From NCBI GenBank assembly GCA_937863215.1, contig CALMFQ010000217.1:1-9478 (forward strand): a DNA stretch of 9,478 nucleotides. The letters run 5' to 3'. A model generated the notes under the pieces. That model saw nothing but the letters and a program-made list of their open reading frames with translations. It had not been told where the DNA came from and ran no database searches. A program made the translations under genes and the position numbers. Within the stretch, counting starts at the first letter, position 1. Each line of letters opens with the position of its first letter. Of the stretch, positions 1-7,311 are shown piece by piece. This DNA comes from an uncultured Pseudomonadota bacterium. Lineage in GTDB: Bacteria; Pseudomonadota; Gammaproteobacteria; Burkholderiales; SCOH01.

Positions 1-593
1 GCAAGTGCTTCCTCCGGGTCGAGATAGCGATAAGTCCTGGCCGTTGTGCTCAGCAACATGCCAAATTCCTTATCCGGCTCTAGGGCGACGTCTCCCAAGG
101 TCACGATACGCGAAAGCTGGGCTACATCGCTGACAAATGCCGACAGGTCATGGTAAGAGCCGGCAATCTTGATGGTTACCGGCAATTCGGCGGTTTCCGT
201 TTTCAGCTCTTCCGCTCCGGGTTTGAACAACTGGAACTGCAAACCGCGCCCCAAACCGACCTGGTTGATCTCTGTCAGCAAAGCATCCACTTCGGATTTC
301 TTCGGCAACTGTTTCAGCATGGCGCCAAAGCTCTGTTCGATTTCAAGCAGTTGCTGCTTGTAGGCATCCAGATTCACTGCTTTGGCCTTCTTGTCGAGAA
401 AGACCTTTTTCAGCTCCTCCTCCTTTTGCTTGCCAGCGTCGATCTGCTCCAGCTGGGGGCTCCATATCTGGAAATAACCCGCAGCAATAAGGAGTGCCAT
501 AATTACCAGCAGCACGGTCAGCTGCACCGGCAAAGGCCAACTCCCAATTTGCTTGGGATCAAGCTGTCGAAGTTCGTCAAGAGTCATTGCCAT
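1..593 (-). CDS. pilO: Type IV pilus inner-membrane assembly protein PilO (3' end cut by window edge)
   Basis: PilO is a bitopic inner-membrane protein that pairs with PilN through its periplasmic domain and helps align the type IV pilus machine with the PilQ secretin. The visible 197 residues begin MAMTLDELRQLDPKQIGSWP. A transmembrane helix follows at about residues 20-42, then a coiled-coil stretch rich in E, K and Q (about 48-88), then a ferredoxin-like periplasmic domain. That domain carries the family-typical run GSYHDLSAFVSDVAQLSRIV and, near the edge, TTARTYRYLDPEE. From the usual length of about 205-220 residues, only a short C-terminal tail should be missing. The start lies 8 bp after the pilN stop. 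The upstream Shine-Dalgarno is weak, so translation may be coupled to pilN. A second in-frame ATG two codons later cannot be excluded. PilP and PilQ genes are expected beyond position 1. Confidence 0.95.
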   Translation of the reverse strand, partial: MAMTLDELRQLDPKQIGSWPLPVQLTVLLVIMALLIAAGYFQIWSPQLEQIDAGKQKEEELKKVFLDKKAKAVNLDAYKQQLLEIEQSFGAMLKQLPKKSEVDALLTEINQVGLGRGLQFQLFKPGAEELKTETAELPVTIKIAGSYHDLSAFVSDVAQLSRIVTLGDVALEPDKEFGMLLSTTARTYRYLDPEEAL

Positions 594-601
594 AATCGCG
601 C

Positions 602-1243
602 CTATTTCTTCGCAACTGCCGGAGCAGTAGCCTTGCCAGTTTTGCCAGCTTCGCCCTTGTCCTCAACCGTACGGGTCAGAGGCACATCCATGATGAACTC
701 GCTCAGCCGCTGATCGCCGGCTTTTACCGCCTTGATTTCGACCAGTGTCGGCATCTCGAACGCGGGAGAATCGTTCAAGCTGCGCATCAGCGTGGAAATC
801 CTGGCGTTAGACAAGGAACGGCCCACGAGGCGAATCGTGCTGTCCTTGGCTGCAGGAATATTCGCACCAGCCAACGCGGCGCCATTTTTCAGGCTGAGCA
901 AATAGATGCCTTCCGGCGTCTGGCGGGTAAGCTGATCAAGCATACGTACCATTTCGCCACGATTTGCCTGCAGGCGTTCCACCACCTGTTTGCGATCCAG
1001 CAAATCCTTGCGTTTGGTACGCAGCACCTCGATTTCGGCGATCTGCTTGTCCAGCCGGTCAATCTCCGTTTTCAGGTACGCATTGCGACCCTCCTGGGAA
1101 GCGATTCGTTGCTCCAGCAAGCTGTAGCCAACGGCAACAACAAACAATGCAGTTGCCGCGGAAACACCGGCAACGACAAAAAACCTGATCTGTTGTGCCT
1201 TGCGTTTTTCTTCGCGATGAGGCAGCAGGTTGATCCGAATCAT
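602..1243 (-). CDS. pilN: Type IV pilus assembly protein PilN
   Basis: PilN is the bitopic inner-membrane partner of PilO. Its short cytoplasmic N-terminus docks into PilM. The 213-residue protein opens with MIRINLLPHREEKR, which contains the INLLP motif known to bind the PilM groove. One transmembrane helix follows at about residues 20-42, a charged coiled coil at about 45-98, and a periplasmic alpha/beta domain (about 105-192, with TPEGIYLLSL near its start). The tail is low-complexity and rich in Lys, Ala and Gly (about 194-213). The start codon overlaps the pilM stop (ATGA). A strong GGAGG sits 8 nt upstream inside pilM, so the start is well supported and translational coupling is likely. 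The length is slightly above the common 180-200 residues because of the Lys/Ala-rich tail. Confidence 0.96.
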   Translation of the reverse strand: MIRINLLPHREEKRKAQQIRFFVVAGVSAATALFVVAVGYSLLEQRIASQEGRNAYLKTEIDRLDKQIAEIEVLRTKRKDLLDRKQVVERLQANRGEMVRMLDQLTRQTPEGIYLLSLKNGAALAGANIPAAKDSTIRLVGRSLSNARISTLMRSLNDSPAFEMPTLVEIKAVKAGDQRLSEFIMDVPLTRTVEDKGEAGKTGKATAPAVAKK

Positions 1244-2313
1244 GCGTCAAACCTCCGCATTGCCAAACCGCAAGCGATCAATAACGAGGGAGCGTCTACC
1301 AACAACTGCCTTGGTTTGATGCGACTCGACTGGGTCATGTTGAGAAAGGGGTTGGCGATCATGGTGCCGACCTGGGTACGGTTGGCTACGACTTCATCCA
1401 GGCCATTGATGCCACCGCAACCACCTGCCAGCAAGATATGATCGACCTTGTTGAACTGGGTGGAAGTATAGAAAAACTGCAGGGCGCGCGACACTTCCAG
1501 CGCCAAGCCATCCATGAACGGCTGCAGTACCTCGGCCTCATAATTTTCCGGCAGACCACCGCTGCGCTTGGCCGCCTCGGCTTCTTCCGACGAAAGATTG
1601 TAGCGGCGCTGGATATCCTGGGTCAGCTGATTGCCGCCAAATGCCTGCTCACGAAAATAGATCTGCTGACCATTGCGCAACACGTTGATGTGCATCATCG
1701 TCGCACCGATATCGACAATAGCCACAACTTGATTTGCACCTTCCCCGGGCAACTGCCTCTGGATCAATTCGTATGCAGTCAAGGTGGCGAATGATTCCAC
1801 ATCCATCACCAGCGCTTTCAGGCCGGCCGACTCGGCGGCAGCGACGCGGTCTTCCACCTTTTCCTTGCGCGAAGCCGCAACCAGCACCTCAACCTCGTCC
1901 GGCGTAGCCGGCGACGGGCCGATTACCTGAAAATCCAGATTTACCTCATCCAGCGCGAAGGGGATATATTGGTTGGCCTCGGCCTCGACCAAGGTTTCCA
2001 TCTCGCTTTCGGACTGTTCGGCCGGGATGGTGATTTTCTTGGTAATGACCGCAGCGGCGGGCAAGGCCAGCGCGACATTCCGCACCCGCGTACCCATCAG
2101 CCGCCAAGCCCGCTTGATGGCATCGCCCACTGCTTCGAGGTTGGCGACATTGCCGTCCACCACCGCATCTTTCGGTAATGGCTCGATCACATAGCGCTCG
2201 ATACAGAAAGCTTTTCCGGTATCGCTCAACTCGACCATTTTTATCGCGGAAGAGCTGATATCGACACCCAGCATGGGCGGGGTTTTCGGTTTAAGGAAAT
2301 CTAGGATTTTCAA
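1240..2313 (-). CDS. pilM: Type IV pilus assembly ATPase-like protein PilM (TTG start)
   Basis: PilM is a cytoplasmic actin/FtsA-fold protein that binds ATP and the N-terminal tail of PilN, coupling the pilus motor to the PilNO complex. The 357-residue product shows the actin-fold landmarks: a phosphate-1 motif GVDISSSAIK at residues 16-25, a phosphate-2 motif DIGATMMHI at 201-209, and an adenosine-binding loop LAGGCGGINGL at 295-305. The segment QYIPFALDEVNLDFQVIG (115-132) is also typical of the family. The start is the TTG at 2313, which gives the expected short leader before GVDIS and has AAGGA 8 nt upstream. The next ATG (codon 14, two codons before GVDIS) would remove the first beta strand. 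It is first gene of pilMNO and divergent from mrcA. A sigma70-like promoter and a palindrome lie upstream. Confidence 0.97.
   Translation of the reverse strand: MKILDFLKPKTPPMLGVDISSSAIKMVELSDTGKAFCIERYVIEPLPKDAVVDGNVANLEAVGDAIKRAWRLMGTRVRNVALALPAAAVITKKITIPAEQSESEMETLVEAEANQYIPFALDEVNLDFQVIGPSPATPDEVEVLVAASRKEKVEDRVAAAESAGLKALVMDVESFATLTAYELIQRQLPGEGANQVVAIVDIGATMMHINVLRNGQQIYFREQAFGGNQLTQDIQRRYNLSSEEAEAAKRSGGLPENYEAEVLQPFMDGLALEVSRALQFFYTSTQFNKVDHILLAGGCGGINGLDEVVANRTQVGTMIANPFLNMTQSSRIKPRQLLVDAPSLLIACGLAMRRFDA
1252..1256 (-). promoter_or_regulatory. Ribosome binding site of pilN, inside pilM
   Basis: GGAGG on the minus strand, 8 nt before the pilN ATG and within the last codons of pilM. 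It fixes the pilN start at the ATGA overlap. Confidence 0.85.
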
Positions 2314-2321
2314 ACCAATTT

Positions 2322-2326
2322 TCCTT
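2322..2326 (-). promoter_or_regulatory. Ribosome binding site supporting the TTG start of pilM
   Basis: AAGGA on the minus strand (read within AAAAGGAAAA), 8 nt before the TTG at 2313. No in-frame ATG lies at a suitable distance, so this site favours the TTG start. Confidence 0.7.
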
Positions 2327-2340
2327 TTCGCAATAAGTTT

Positions 2341-2360
2341 TTAGCATCAGTTTATGCTAA
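2341..2360. promoter_or_regulatory. Perfect 7-bp-arm palindrome at the expected pilM transcription start (candidate operator)
   Basis: TTAGCAT-N6-ATGCTAA, a perfect inverted repeat spanning 20 bp. It begins about 10 bp downstream of the proposed pilM -10 box, so it would cover roughly +3 to +22 of the pilM transcript. It could be a repressor operator or a small stem in the 5' leader. It is not followed by a T-run in the pilM direction, so a terminator is unlikely. The dyad is seen directly; its role is inference. Confidence 0.5.
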
Positions 2361-2369
2361 TCCTCTTTA

Positions 2370-2398
2370 AATTTAGCAGTAACAAAATGTCATGTAAA
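2370..2398 (-). promoter_or_regulatory. Candidate sigma70-type promoter for pilMNO
   Basis: On the minus strand TTTACA (2398-2393, 5 of 6 matches to the -35 consensus) is followed after exactly 17 bp by TAAATT (2375-2370, 4 of 6 matches to the -10 consensus). Transcription would start near 2363, giving a leader of about 50 nt before the pilM TTG. The AT-rich setting and spacing are good, but no experimental start is known here. Confidence 0.5.
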
Positions 2399-2463
2399 GG
2401 AAACCACTGTATCGCTTGAGTGCCATTAAACCCTATAATTTCGCTGTTTCATAACATGACATT
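2386..2463. repeat. Widely spaced 10-bp inverted repeat flanking the mrcA promoter
   Basis: AATGTCATGT at 2386-2395 and its exact reverse complement ACATGACATT at 2454-2463 are separated by 58 bp. The left arm overlaps the proposed pilM -35 box (2393-2398). The right arm begins about 8 nt downstream of the expected mrcA transcription start. Two oppositely oriented sites for one regulator controlling both divergent genes would fit. The repeat is seen directly; the regulatory role is inference. Confidence 0.45.
2434..2439 (+). promoter_or_regulatory. mrcA: Candidate -10 box of mrcA
   Basis: A perfect TATAAT, 54 bp before the mrcA start codon, would give transcription from about 2446 and a leader near 47 nt. 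No convincing -35 hexamer sits 16-18 bp upstream; TTGAGT at 2416 is too close. The promoter may therefore be activator-dependent or weak. Confidence 0.5.
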
Positions 2464-2492
2464 CGATTAACCACCGAACCTCGCCCAAAAAC

Positions 2493-4802
2493 ATGAACAA
2501 TCGCTGGATCATTTACCCTGTTGCTGCGCTGACCGCTCTATCCATACTGGTGGCAGGAGCGATACTGGTTCTGGTGCTCATCACTTACCCTCGTCTGCCG
2601 TCGCTCGATACGATTACCGACTATCGCCCCAAGATCCCGCTACGCATTTACACCCAGGATGGCGTGCAGATTGGTGAATTTGGCGAGGAACGGCGTAATT
2701 TCGTCGCCATCGACAAAGTTCCGGCGCTGATGAAACAGGCCATTCTTTCAGCTGAAGACGAACGTTTTTACCAGCATGGCGGCGTCGATTACATCGGCAT
2801 CATGCGCGCAGCCGTCTCGAATCTGCTGTCGAGCCAGATGCGCCAGGGTGCGAGTACCATTACCCAGCAGGTGGCAAAAAACTTCTTTCTTTCCAGCGAA
2901 CGAACCTTCTCGCGCAAATTCAACGAAGCGCTGCTAGCTTTTAAAATCGAACACAATTTGAGTAAAGACAAGATTCTTGAGCTTTACATCAACCAGATTT
3001 ATCTCGGCCAGCGTGCCTATGGCTTCGCTTCGGCAGCGCAAATTTATTATGGCAAGCCGCTGGACAAGCTATCGGTGGCCGAAATGGCGATGCTCGCCGG
3101 CTTGCCCAAAGCACCATCGTCGTATAATCCGGTGGCCAATCCGAAACGTGCGAAATTGCGCCAGCAATATGTACTGCGCCGCATGCATGAGCTCAAATAT
3201 ATCAGCGACCAACAACTCGCTGCCGCGCTGCAGGAACAGGTACTGGTTCATCGCACGCAACAGGGATTCGATACGTCGGCGCTGTACGTGGCTGAGATGG
3301 TACGCCAGTACATGTACGAAAAATACAAGGAAGAGGCGTATACCCAGGGTTTCAAGGTTTATACGACGCTCGACAGCGTGCATCAGACCGCCGCCTACGA
3401 GGCGGTGCGCAAAGGTATGCTCGACTATGACCGCCGCCACGGCTACCGCGGACCGGAAGGCTTTGTCGAGCTGGCGGCCGATGCCAGTGAAGAAACCTAT
3501 GACGACGAATTGCAGAAGTTCAGCGATTCAGACGACCTGCAACCCGCGCTGGTATTGAATGCCAGCGTGCGCGAAGTGAAGGCCCACGTAAAGGGCGGCG
3601 AAACGATCAGCATCGATAGCAATGGCCTGCGTTTCGCAGCTCGCAGCCTGAGCGACAAGACCAACCCGCAAAGCCGTATCCGGCGCGGCGCAGTCATTCG
3701 CGTACAGCAGAATGCCAAGGGCGACTGGGCCATCGCGCAAATGCCGGCGGCAGAAACGGCATTCGTATCCGTCGATCCGAATACCGGCGGAGTACGTTCG
3801 TTGATCGGCGGCTTCGACTTCAATCACAACAACTTCAACCACGTAACCCAGGCGTGGCGCCAGCCCGGCTCCAGCTTCAAGCCGTTCATCTATTCGGCGG
3901 CACTGGAAAAAGGCATCACGGCATCGACGATGATCAACGATGCGCCGCTGGCAATCGACCCGGCCACCATCGGTGGGCAAAACTGGGAGCCGAAAAACTA
4001 CGATGGCAGTTATTCCGGCATGATCTCGATGCGCAATGCGCTGACCAAGTCGAAGAACCTGGTCTCGATTCGCATCCTGATGGCCATTTCGCCGCAATAC
4101 GCGCAGGAATACATCACCAAATTCGGATTTGACCCCAAGAATCATCCTCCCTATCTGACCATGGCGCTTGGTGCCGGCTCGGTGACGCCACTGCAACTGG
4201 CTGGCGGCTATAGTGTGTTTGCCAATGGCGGCTTCCGTCTGACACCTTATTTCATCGACCGCATCGAAGACGGCAAGGGACAGCTGCTGGCACGTACCGA
4301 ACCGGAGGTCATCGGCAAGAATGCGCAGCAAGTCATCGACCCGCGCAACGCTTTCATCATGACTTCGATCATGGGCGACGTCGTCCGGCGCGGCACCGCG
4401 GCCAAGGCGGCGGTACTGGGCCGACACGACTTGGCCGGCAAGACCGGCACGACCAACGATCAGTACGATGCCTGGTTCGCCGGCTTCCAGCGCAACCTGG
4501 TGGCCGTGGTATGGATGGGCTACGATCAGCCGCGCTCGCTGGGCGGCGCAGAGACCGGCGGTCAGGCTGCGTTACCGATCTGGATCAACTATATGGGCAA
4601 AGTGCTGAAAAACGCTCCGGAGCATGAGGCCACCGTTCCGGAAGGCGTGGTGGTGCAGCAGAACGATTATGGCAACGGCATCGCCAGCGAATACTATTAT
4701 CAGGAATATACCCACACCAATCCTGAGTTGCATCTGGACAATGGCGGCCAGGGTTCCGGCCAGGGGCAGGTGCAGGACGAAGTGAAGGAAATGCTGTTCT
4801 GA
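2493..4802 (+). CDS. mrcA: Penicillin-binding protein 1A (bifunctional peptidoglycan glycosyltransferase/DD-transpeptidase)
   Basis: This class A PBP polymerises lipid II into glycan strands and cross-links their peptides in the periplasm. The 769-residue protein has a short cytoplasmic N-terminus and one membrane anchor (about residues 7-31). The GT51 glycosyltransferase domain follows (about 55-230), with catalytic Glu88 in EDERFYQHGG, then QGASTITQQVAKN (118-130), RKFNEALLA (141-149) and KILELYINQIYLG (160-172). An OB-like insertion lies at about 330-420. The transpeptidase domain has nucleophile Ser460 in the SSFK tetrad (460-463), SKN at 520-522 and KTGTT at 650-654. The C-terminal tail is Gly/Gln-rich. 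All catalytic motifs are intact. No clear Shine-Dalgarno precedes the ATG, but the membrane anchor starts immediately and no better start exists. The gene is divergent from pilM, a common proteobacterial neighbourhood. Confidence 0.98.
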   Translation: MNNRWIIYPVAALTALSILVAGAILVLVLITYPRLPSLDTITDYRPKIPLRIYTQDGVQIGEFGEERRNFVAIDKVPALMKQAILSAEDERFYQHGGVDYIGIMRAAVSNLLSSQMRQGASTITQQVAKNFFLSSERTFSRKFNEALLAFKIEHNLSKDKILELYINQIYLGQRAYGFASAAQIYYGKPLDKLSVAEMAMLAGLPKAPSSYNPVANPKRAKLRQQYVLRRMHELKYISDQQLAAALQEQVLVHRTQQGFDTSALYVAEMVRQYMYEKYKEEAYTQGFKVYTTLDSVHQTAAYEAVRKGMLDYDRRHGYRGPEGFVELAADASEETYDDELQKFSDSDDLQPALVLNASVREVKAHVKGGETISIDSNGLRFAARSLSDKTNPQSRIRRGAVIRVQQNAKGDWAIAQMPAAETAFVSVDPNTGGVRSLIGGFDFNHNNFNHVTQAWRQPGSSFKPFIYSAALEKGITASTMINDAPLAIDPATIGGQNWEPKNYDGSYSGMISMRNALTKSKNLVSIRILMAISPQYAQEYITKFGFDPKNHPPYLTMALGAGSVTPLQLAGGYSVFANGGFRLTPYFIDRIEDGKGQLLARTEPEVIGKNAQQVIDPRNAFIMTSIMGDVVRRGTAAKAAVLGRHDLAGKTGTTNDQYDAWFAGFQRNLVAVVWMGYDQPRSLGGAETGGQAALPIWINYMGKVLKNAPEHEATVPEGVVVQQNDYGNGIASEYYYQEYTHTNPELHLDNGGQGSGQGQVQDEVKEMLF

Positions 4803-4851
4803 GCCCATCCGGGCGGCAGGGCAACCGGCGGCAACAGGTAGTTGGCAGACA

Positions 4852-5502
4852 ATGACAAAAACCAAAGACAAGACCGGCAAGAATGTGGCGATGCGGGAAT
4901 CGATTGCCCACATCGCAGCACGCCTGATCGCGGTGGACGGCATCGAGGATTTTGCACTGGCCAAACGCAAAGCAGCGCATCAGGCCGGCTGCGCCGATAC
5001 CCAGAACCTGCCGACCAACAGCGAGGTGGAACAGGCGCTCAAGTCCTACCGCGAGCTCTATTTCAGGGATGACCACCCGCGTCTGCTGGCTTCGCTGCGG
5101 CGCGAGGCGCTCAACGTAATGCAGCAACTGGCTCCGCTATCGCCCTATCTGGTCGGCTCGGTACTGAGCGGCAGTGCGGGACGCTATTCTGACATCAACC
5201 TGCACGTCTACAGCGACAACGCCAAAGACGCAGAACTCTATCTGCTCAACCGGCAGATCGCCTACAAGCACGTTCCGTCGCGTAGCGAGCGGGCCAGCCT
5301 GTGCGTCAGTTTTTACAGCAACGACACTCCGGTGACGGTGACGGTTTTTCCGGAAAACGACATCCGCCGCAGTGCCGCAAAATCCGAAAGCGGCCAACTG
5401 GAGCGCGCCCGCATCGAGCAGGTGCAACAACTGCTGGAACAAACACCGGCCGACGGCAACACCGTAACCGGTACCGGCATGACCATTCCGACGCGCGGCT
5501 AG
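4852..5502 (+). CDS. Nucleotidyltransferase-like conserved protein with degenerate catalytic motif
   Basis: I recognise the 216-residue protein only as a member of a betaproteobacterial conserved family often found near mrcA or hemB and named after a nucleotidyltransferase fold. The N-terminal half is helical; residues 15-46, including ARLIAVDGIEDFALAKRKAA, resemble a small helix-turn-helix-like bundle. The central segment VGSVLSGSAGRYSDINLHVY (101-120) matches the GS-x(n)-DhD signature of polymerase-beta-type nucleotidyltransferases. However, the second carboxylate is Asn116, and the strand PVTVTVFPEND (160-170), where a third carboxylate might be expected, offers none in a clear position. 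Catalysis is therefore doubtful. The helical C-terminal part (about 180-198) is rich in Glu, Gln and Arg. There is no signal peptide. It starts 49 bp after mrcA, with a poor Shine-Dalgarno, and ends 23 bp before ycgR, so one transcript is likely. The true function is unknown. Confidence 0.85.
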   Translation: MTKTKDKTGKNVAMRESIAHIAARLIAVDGIEDFALAKRKAAHQAGCADTQNLPTNSEVEQALKSYRELYFRDDHPRLLASLRREALNVMQQLAPLSPYLVGSVLSGSAGRYSDINLHVYSDNAKDAELYLLNRQIAYKHVPSRSERASLCVSFYSNDTPVTVTVFPENDIRRSAAKSESGQLERARIEQVQQLLEQTPADGNTVTGTGMTIPTRG

Positions 5503-5525
5503 ACAAATACCGGACCAATCCTGCG

Positions 5526-6272
5526 ATGACCACCATCAAACCGCTCGACAACGACAACGAATACCTGTTGCGCTCCCCTGCCGAGGTCATATTCGTGCTC
5601 AAGGCACTGGCCAGGAAGCGCGCGGCGATTTCCGCCTATTTCAGCGACACCAACGATTTCGCCACCGTTGCGCTGCTCAGCGTCGATGCCGCCGCACGCG
5701 TGCTGTACTTCGACCTCAGCCCGGACCAGAAAGCCAATCTGGCACTGCAAGCAACGCGCCACATCATCTGCATCACCACGCATGACAAGGTCAGGGTCCA
5801 GTTCGACCTGGACGGCATGAGCGCCACGCAATTCGAAGGCGAGCCGGCATTCCGCGCCAGGCTGCCGGACAAACTGCTGAAACTGCAGCGCCGCAATTAC
5901 TATCGCCTGTCGGTGCCGTACGATCAGACGATCAAATGCACCATTCCGCTACCGGACCAGATGCCGGTACAGGTGGAAATCATGGATATCAGCATCGGCG
6001 GCATCGGCATCATTGGTTACACACCGGATGTCCCGCTGCAACCGGGCACGGTATACGAGAACTGCAGCCTCAGTCTGCCCGGCTTCGGCCTGGTAGTTAC
6101 CTCGCTGCAGGTGCGCAGCAGCTTCGATTTCATGTTGCGCAGCGGCGTGCATACCCAGCGTGCCGGCTGCCGTTTTCTCGATCTCAGCCCGCAGACCGAA
6201 TCGCTGATTCAACGCTACATTCTGGAACAGGAACGGAAATACCGCTCCAGGCTGGTCGACGACGCAAGATAG
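5526..6272 (+). CDS. ycgR: YcgR-type PilZ-domain cyclic-di-GMP effector (flagellar brake family)
   Basis: YcgR proteins bind c-di-GMP through a PilZ domain and, where studied, slow flagellar rotation by contacting motor or switch proteins. The 248-residue product has the two-domain layout. A YcgR N-terminal beta-barrel-like domain covers about residues 10-115. The PilZ domain covers about 118-235, with the ligand-binding arginine motif RRNYYR at 122-127 and the second motif DISIGG at 154-159 (D/NxSxxG). Both motifs are intact, so ligand binding is expected. I chose the ATG at 5526. The reading frame is open further upstream to 5301, but that part overlaps the preceding gene in another frame and has no YcgR-like sequence. 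No strong Shine-Dalgarno is visible. It is closely spaced after the nucleotidyltransferase-like gene and ends 4 nt from convergent hemB. No flagellar genes lie in the window. Confidence 0.93.
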   Translation: MTTIKPLDNDNEYLLRSPAEVIFVLKALARKRAAISAYFSDTNDFATVALLSVDAAARVLYFDLSPDQKANLALQATRHIICITTHDKVRVQFDLDGMSATQFEGEPAFRARLPDKLLKLQRRNYYRLSVPYDQTIKCTIPLPDQMPVQVEIMDISIGGIGIIGYTPDVPLQPGTVYENCSLSLPGFGLVVTSLQVRSSFDFMLRSGVHTQRAGCRFLDLSPQTESLIQRYILEQERKYRSRLVDDAR

Positions 6273-6276
6273 CCCC

Positions 6277-7278
6277 CTACTCAGCCAGCCATTGCGCAGC
6301 GTCGAGTGCGAAATAGGTCAGAATGCCGTCGGCACCGGCGCGCTTGAATGCCAGCAGCGCTTCCAGCACGCAGGCCTGCTCGTTGAGCCAGCCATTCTGT
6401 GCCGCGGCCTTGAGCATCGCGTATTCGCCTGAAACCTGATAAACAAAGGTCGGCGCGCCGAATTCGTCCTTCACCCGGCGCACAATGTCCAGATACGGCA
6501 TGCCCGGCTTCACCATCACCATGTCCGCGCCCTCGTCCAGATCCAGCGCCACTTCGCGCAAGGCCTCGTTGCTATTGGCCGGATCCATCTGGTAGGTGTA
6601 TTTGTTGCCCTTGCCCAGATTGCCGGCCGAGCCGACCGCATCGCGGAACGGGCCATAGAAGCTCGATGCGTATTTGGCCGAATACGCCAGAATCCGCGTG
6701 TGGATATGCCCGGCGCCATCGAGCGCAGCGCGCACGCTGCCAATGCGGCCGTCCATCATGTCCGACGGCGCCACCACGTCGGCACCGGCTGCCGCGTGGC
6801 ACAAGGCCTGTTTGCACAGGACTTCCACCGTTGCATCGTTCAGCACATAGCCGTCAGCATCGATCAGGCCGTCCTGGCCGTGGCTGGTATACGGGTCGAG
6901 AGCGATATCGGTGATGATGCCCAGCTCCGGAAAGCGCTGTTTCAACGCCTTGATGGTGCGCGGCACCAGACCGTCCGGATTGTAGGCTTCGGCGGCATCC
7001 AGCGACTTGAGCGAACTGTCGATCACCGGAAACAATGCCAGCGCCGGCACGCCCAGCTTGACCGCCCTTTCCGCCGTATGCAGCAAATGATCGACACTTT
7101 GGCGTACCACTCCCGGCATCGATGCCACCACCTCCTTGCGATCCTGGCCGTCGAGCACGAATACCGGGTAAATCAGGTCGCTGGCGCTCAGCACCTGCTC
7201 GCGCATCAAGCGCCGGCTGAAGTCGTCACGGCGCATGCGGCGCAGGCGGGTAGAGGGGAATTTGCCGAAGATATTCAT
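6277..7278 (-). CDS. hemB: Delta-aminolevulinic acid dehydratase (porphobilinogen synthase)
   Basis: HemB condenses two 5-aminolevulinate molecules to porphobilinogen, an early cytoplasmic step in haem synthesis. The 333-residue protein is full length. The two Schiff-base lysines are Lys202 in YSAKYAS and Lys257 in MVKPGMPYLD. The metal-site segment TDIALDPYTSHGQDG (123-137) has Asp and Ala where zinc-type enzymes have cysteines, placing it in the Asp-rich class typified by Pseudomonas aeruginosa, which needs no catalytic zinc and is stimulated by magnesium. Other family stretches are APSDMMDGRIG (170-180) and YGPFRDAVGSAGNLGKGNK (208-226). The start ATG is preceded by GAGG (7289-7286) at 7 nt. 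The gene diverges from rlmL over 68 bp and converges on ycgR. No clear -10/-35 pair was found for it. Confidence 0.98.
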   Translation of the reverse strand: MNIFGKFPSTRLRRMRRDDFSRRLMREQVLSASDLIYPVFVLDGQDRKEVVASMPGVVRQSVDHLLHTAERAVKLGVPALALFPVIDSSLKSLDAAEAYNPDGLVPRTIKALKQRFPELGIITDIALDPYTSHGQDGLIDADGYVLNDATVEVLCKQALCHAAAGADVVAPSDMMDGRIGSVRAALDGAGHIHTRILAYSAKYASSFYGPFRDAVGSAGNLGKGNKYTYQMDPANSNEALREVALDLDEGADMVMVKPGMPYLDIVRRVKDEFGAPTFVYQVSGEYAMLKAAAQNGWLNEQACVLEALLAFKRAGADGILTYFALDAAQWLAE

Positions 7279-7311
7279 GGAGCAGCCTCGAAAGGAGTGT
7301 GTCGCAGAGTG

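Noticed and set aside
3528..4427. 299-aa open frame on the minus strand inside mrcA
   Set aside because: It lies fully antisense to the catalytic domains of mrcA, is rich in Arg, His and Val as expected of a GC-rich shadow frame, and has no recognisable domain.
4803..4851. GCCC-ATCC-GGGC hairpin after mrcA as a terminator
   Set aside because: The stem is only 4 bp and there is no T-run; it more likely allows read-through into the next gene.
5301..5525. Upstream extension of ycgR
   Set aside because: The extra 75 residues are an out-of-frame reading of the preceding gene and look random; YcgR-like sequence begins after the ATG at 5526.
6397..6413. Possible unusual metal site in HemB (Asp instead of Cys) as a novelty
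   Set aside because: The Asp-rich site is a well-known HemB class seen in Pseudomonas and many proteobacteria.
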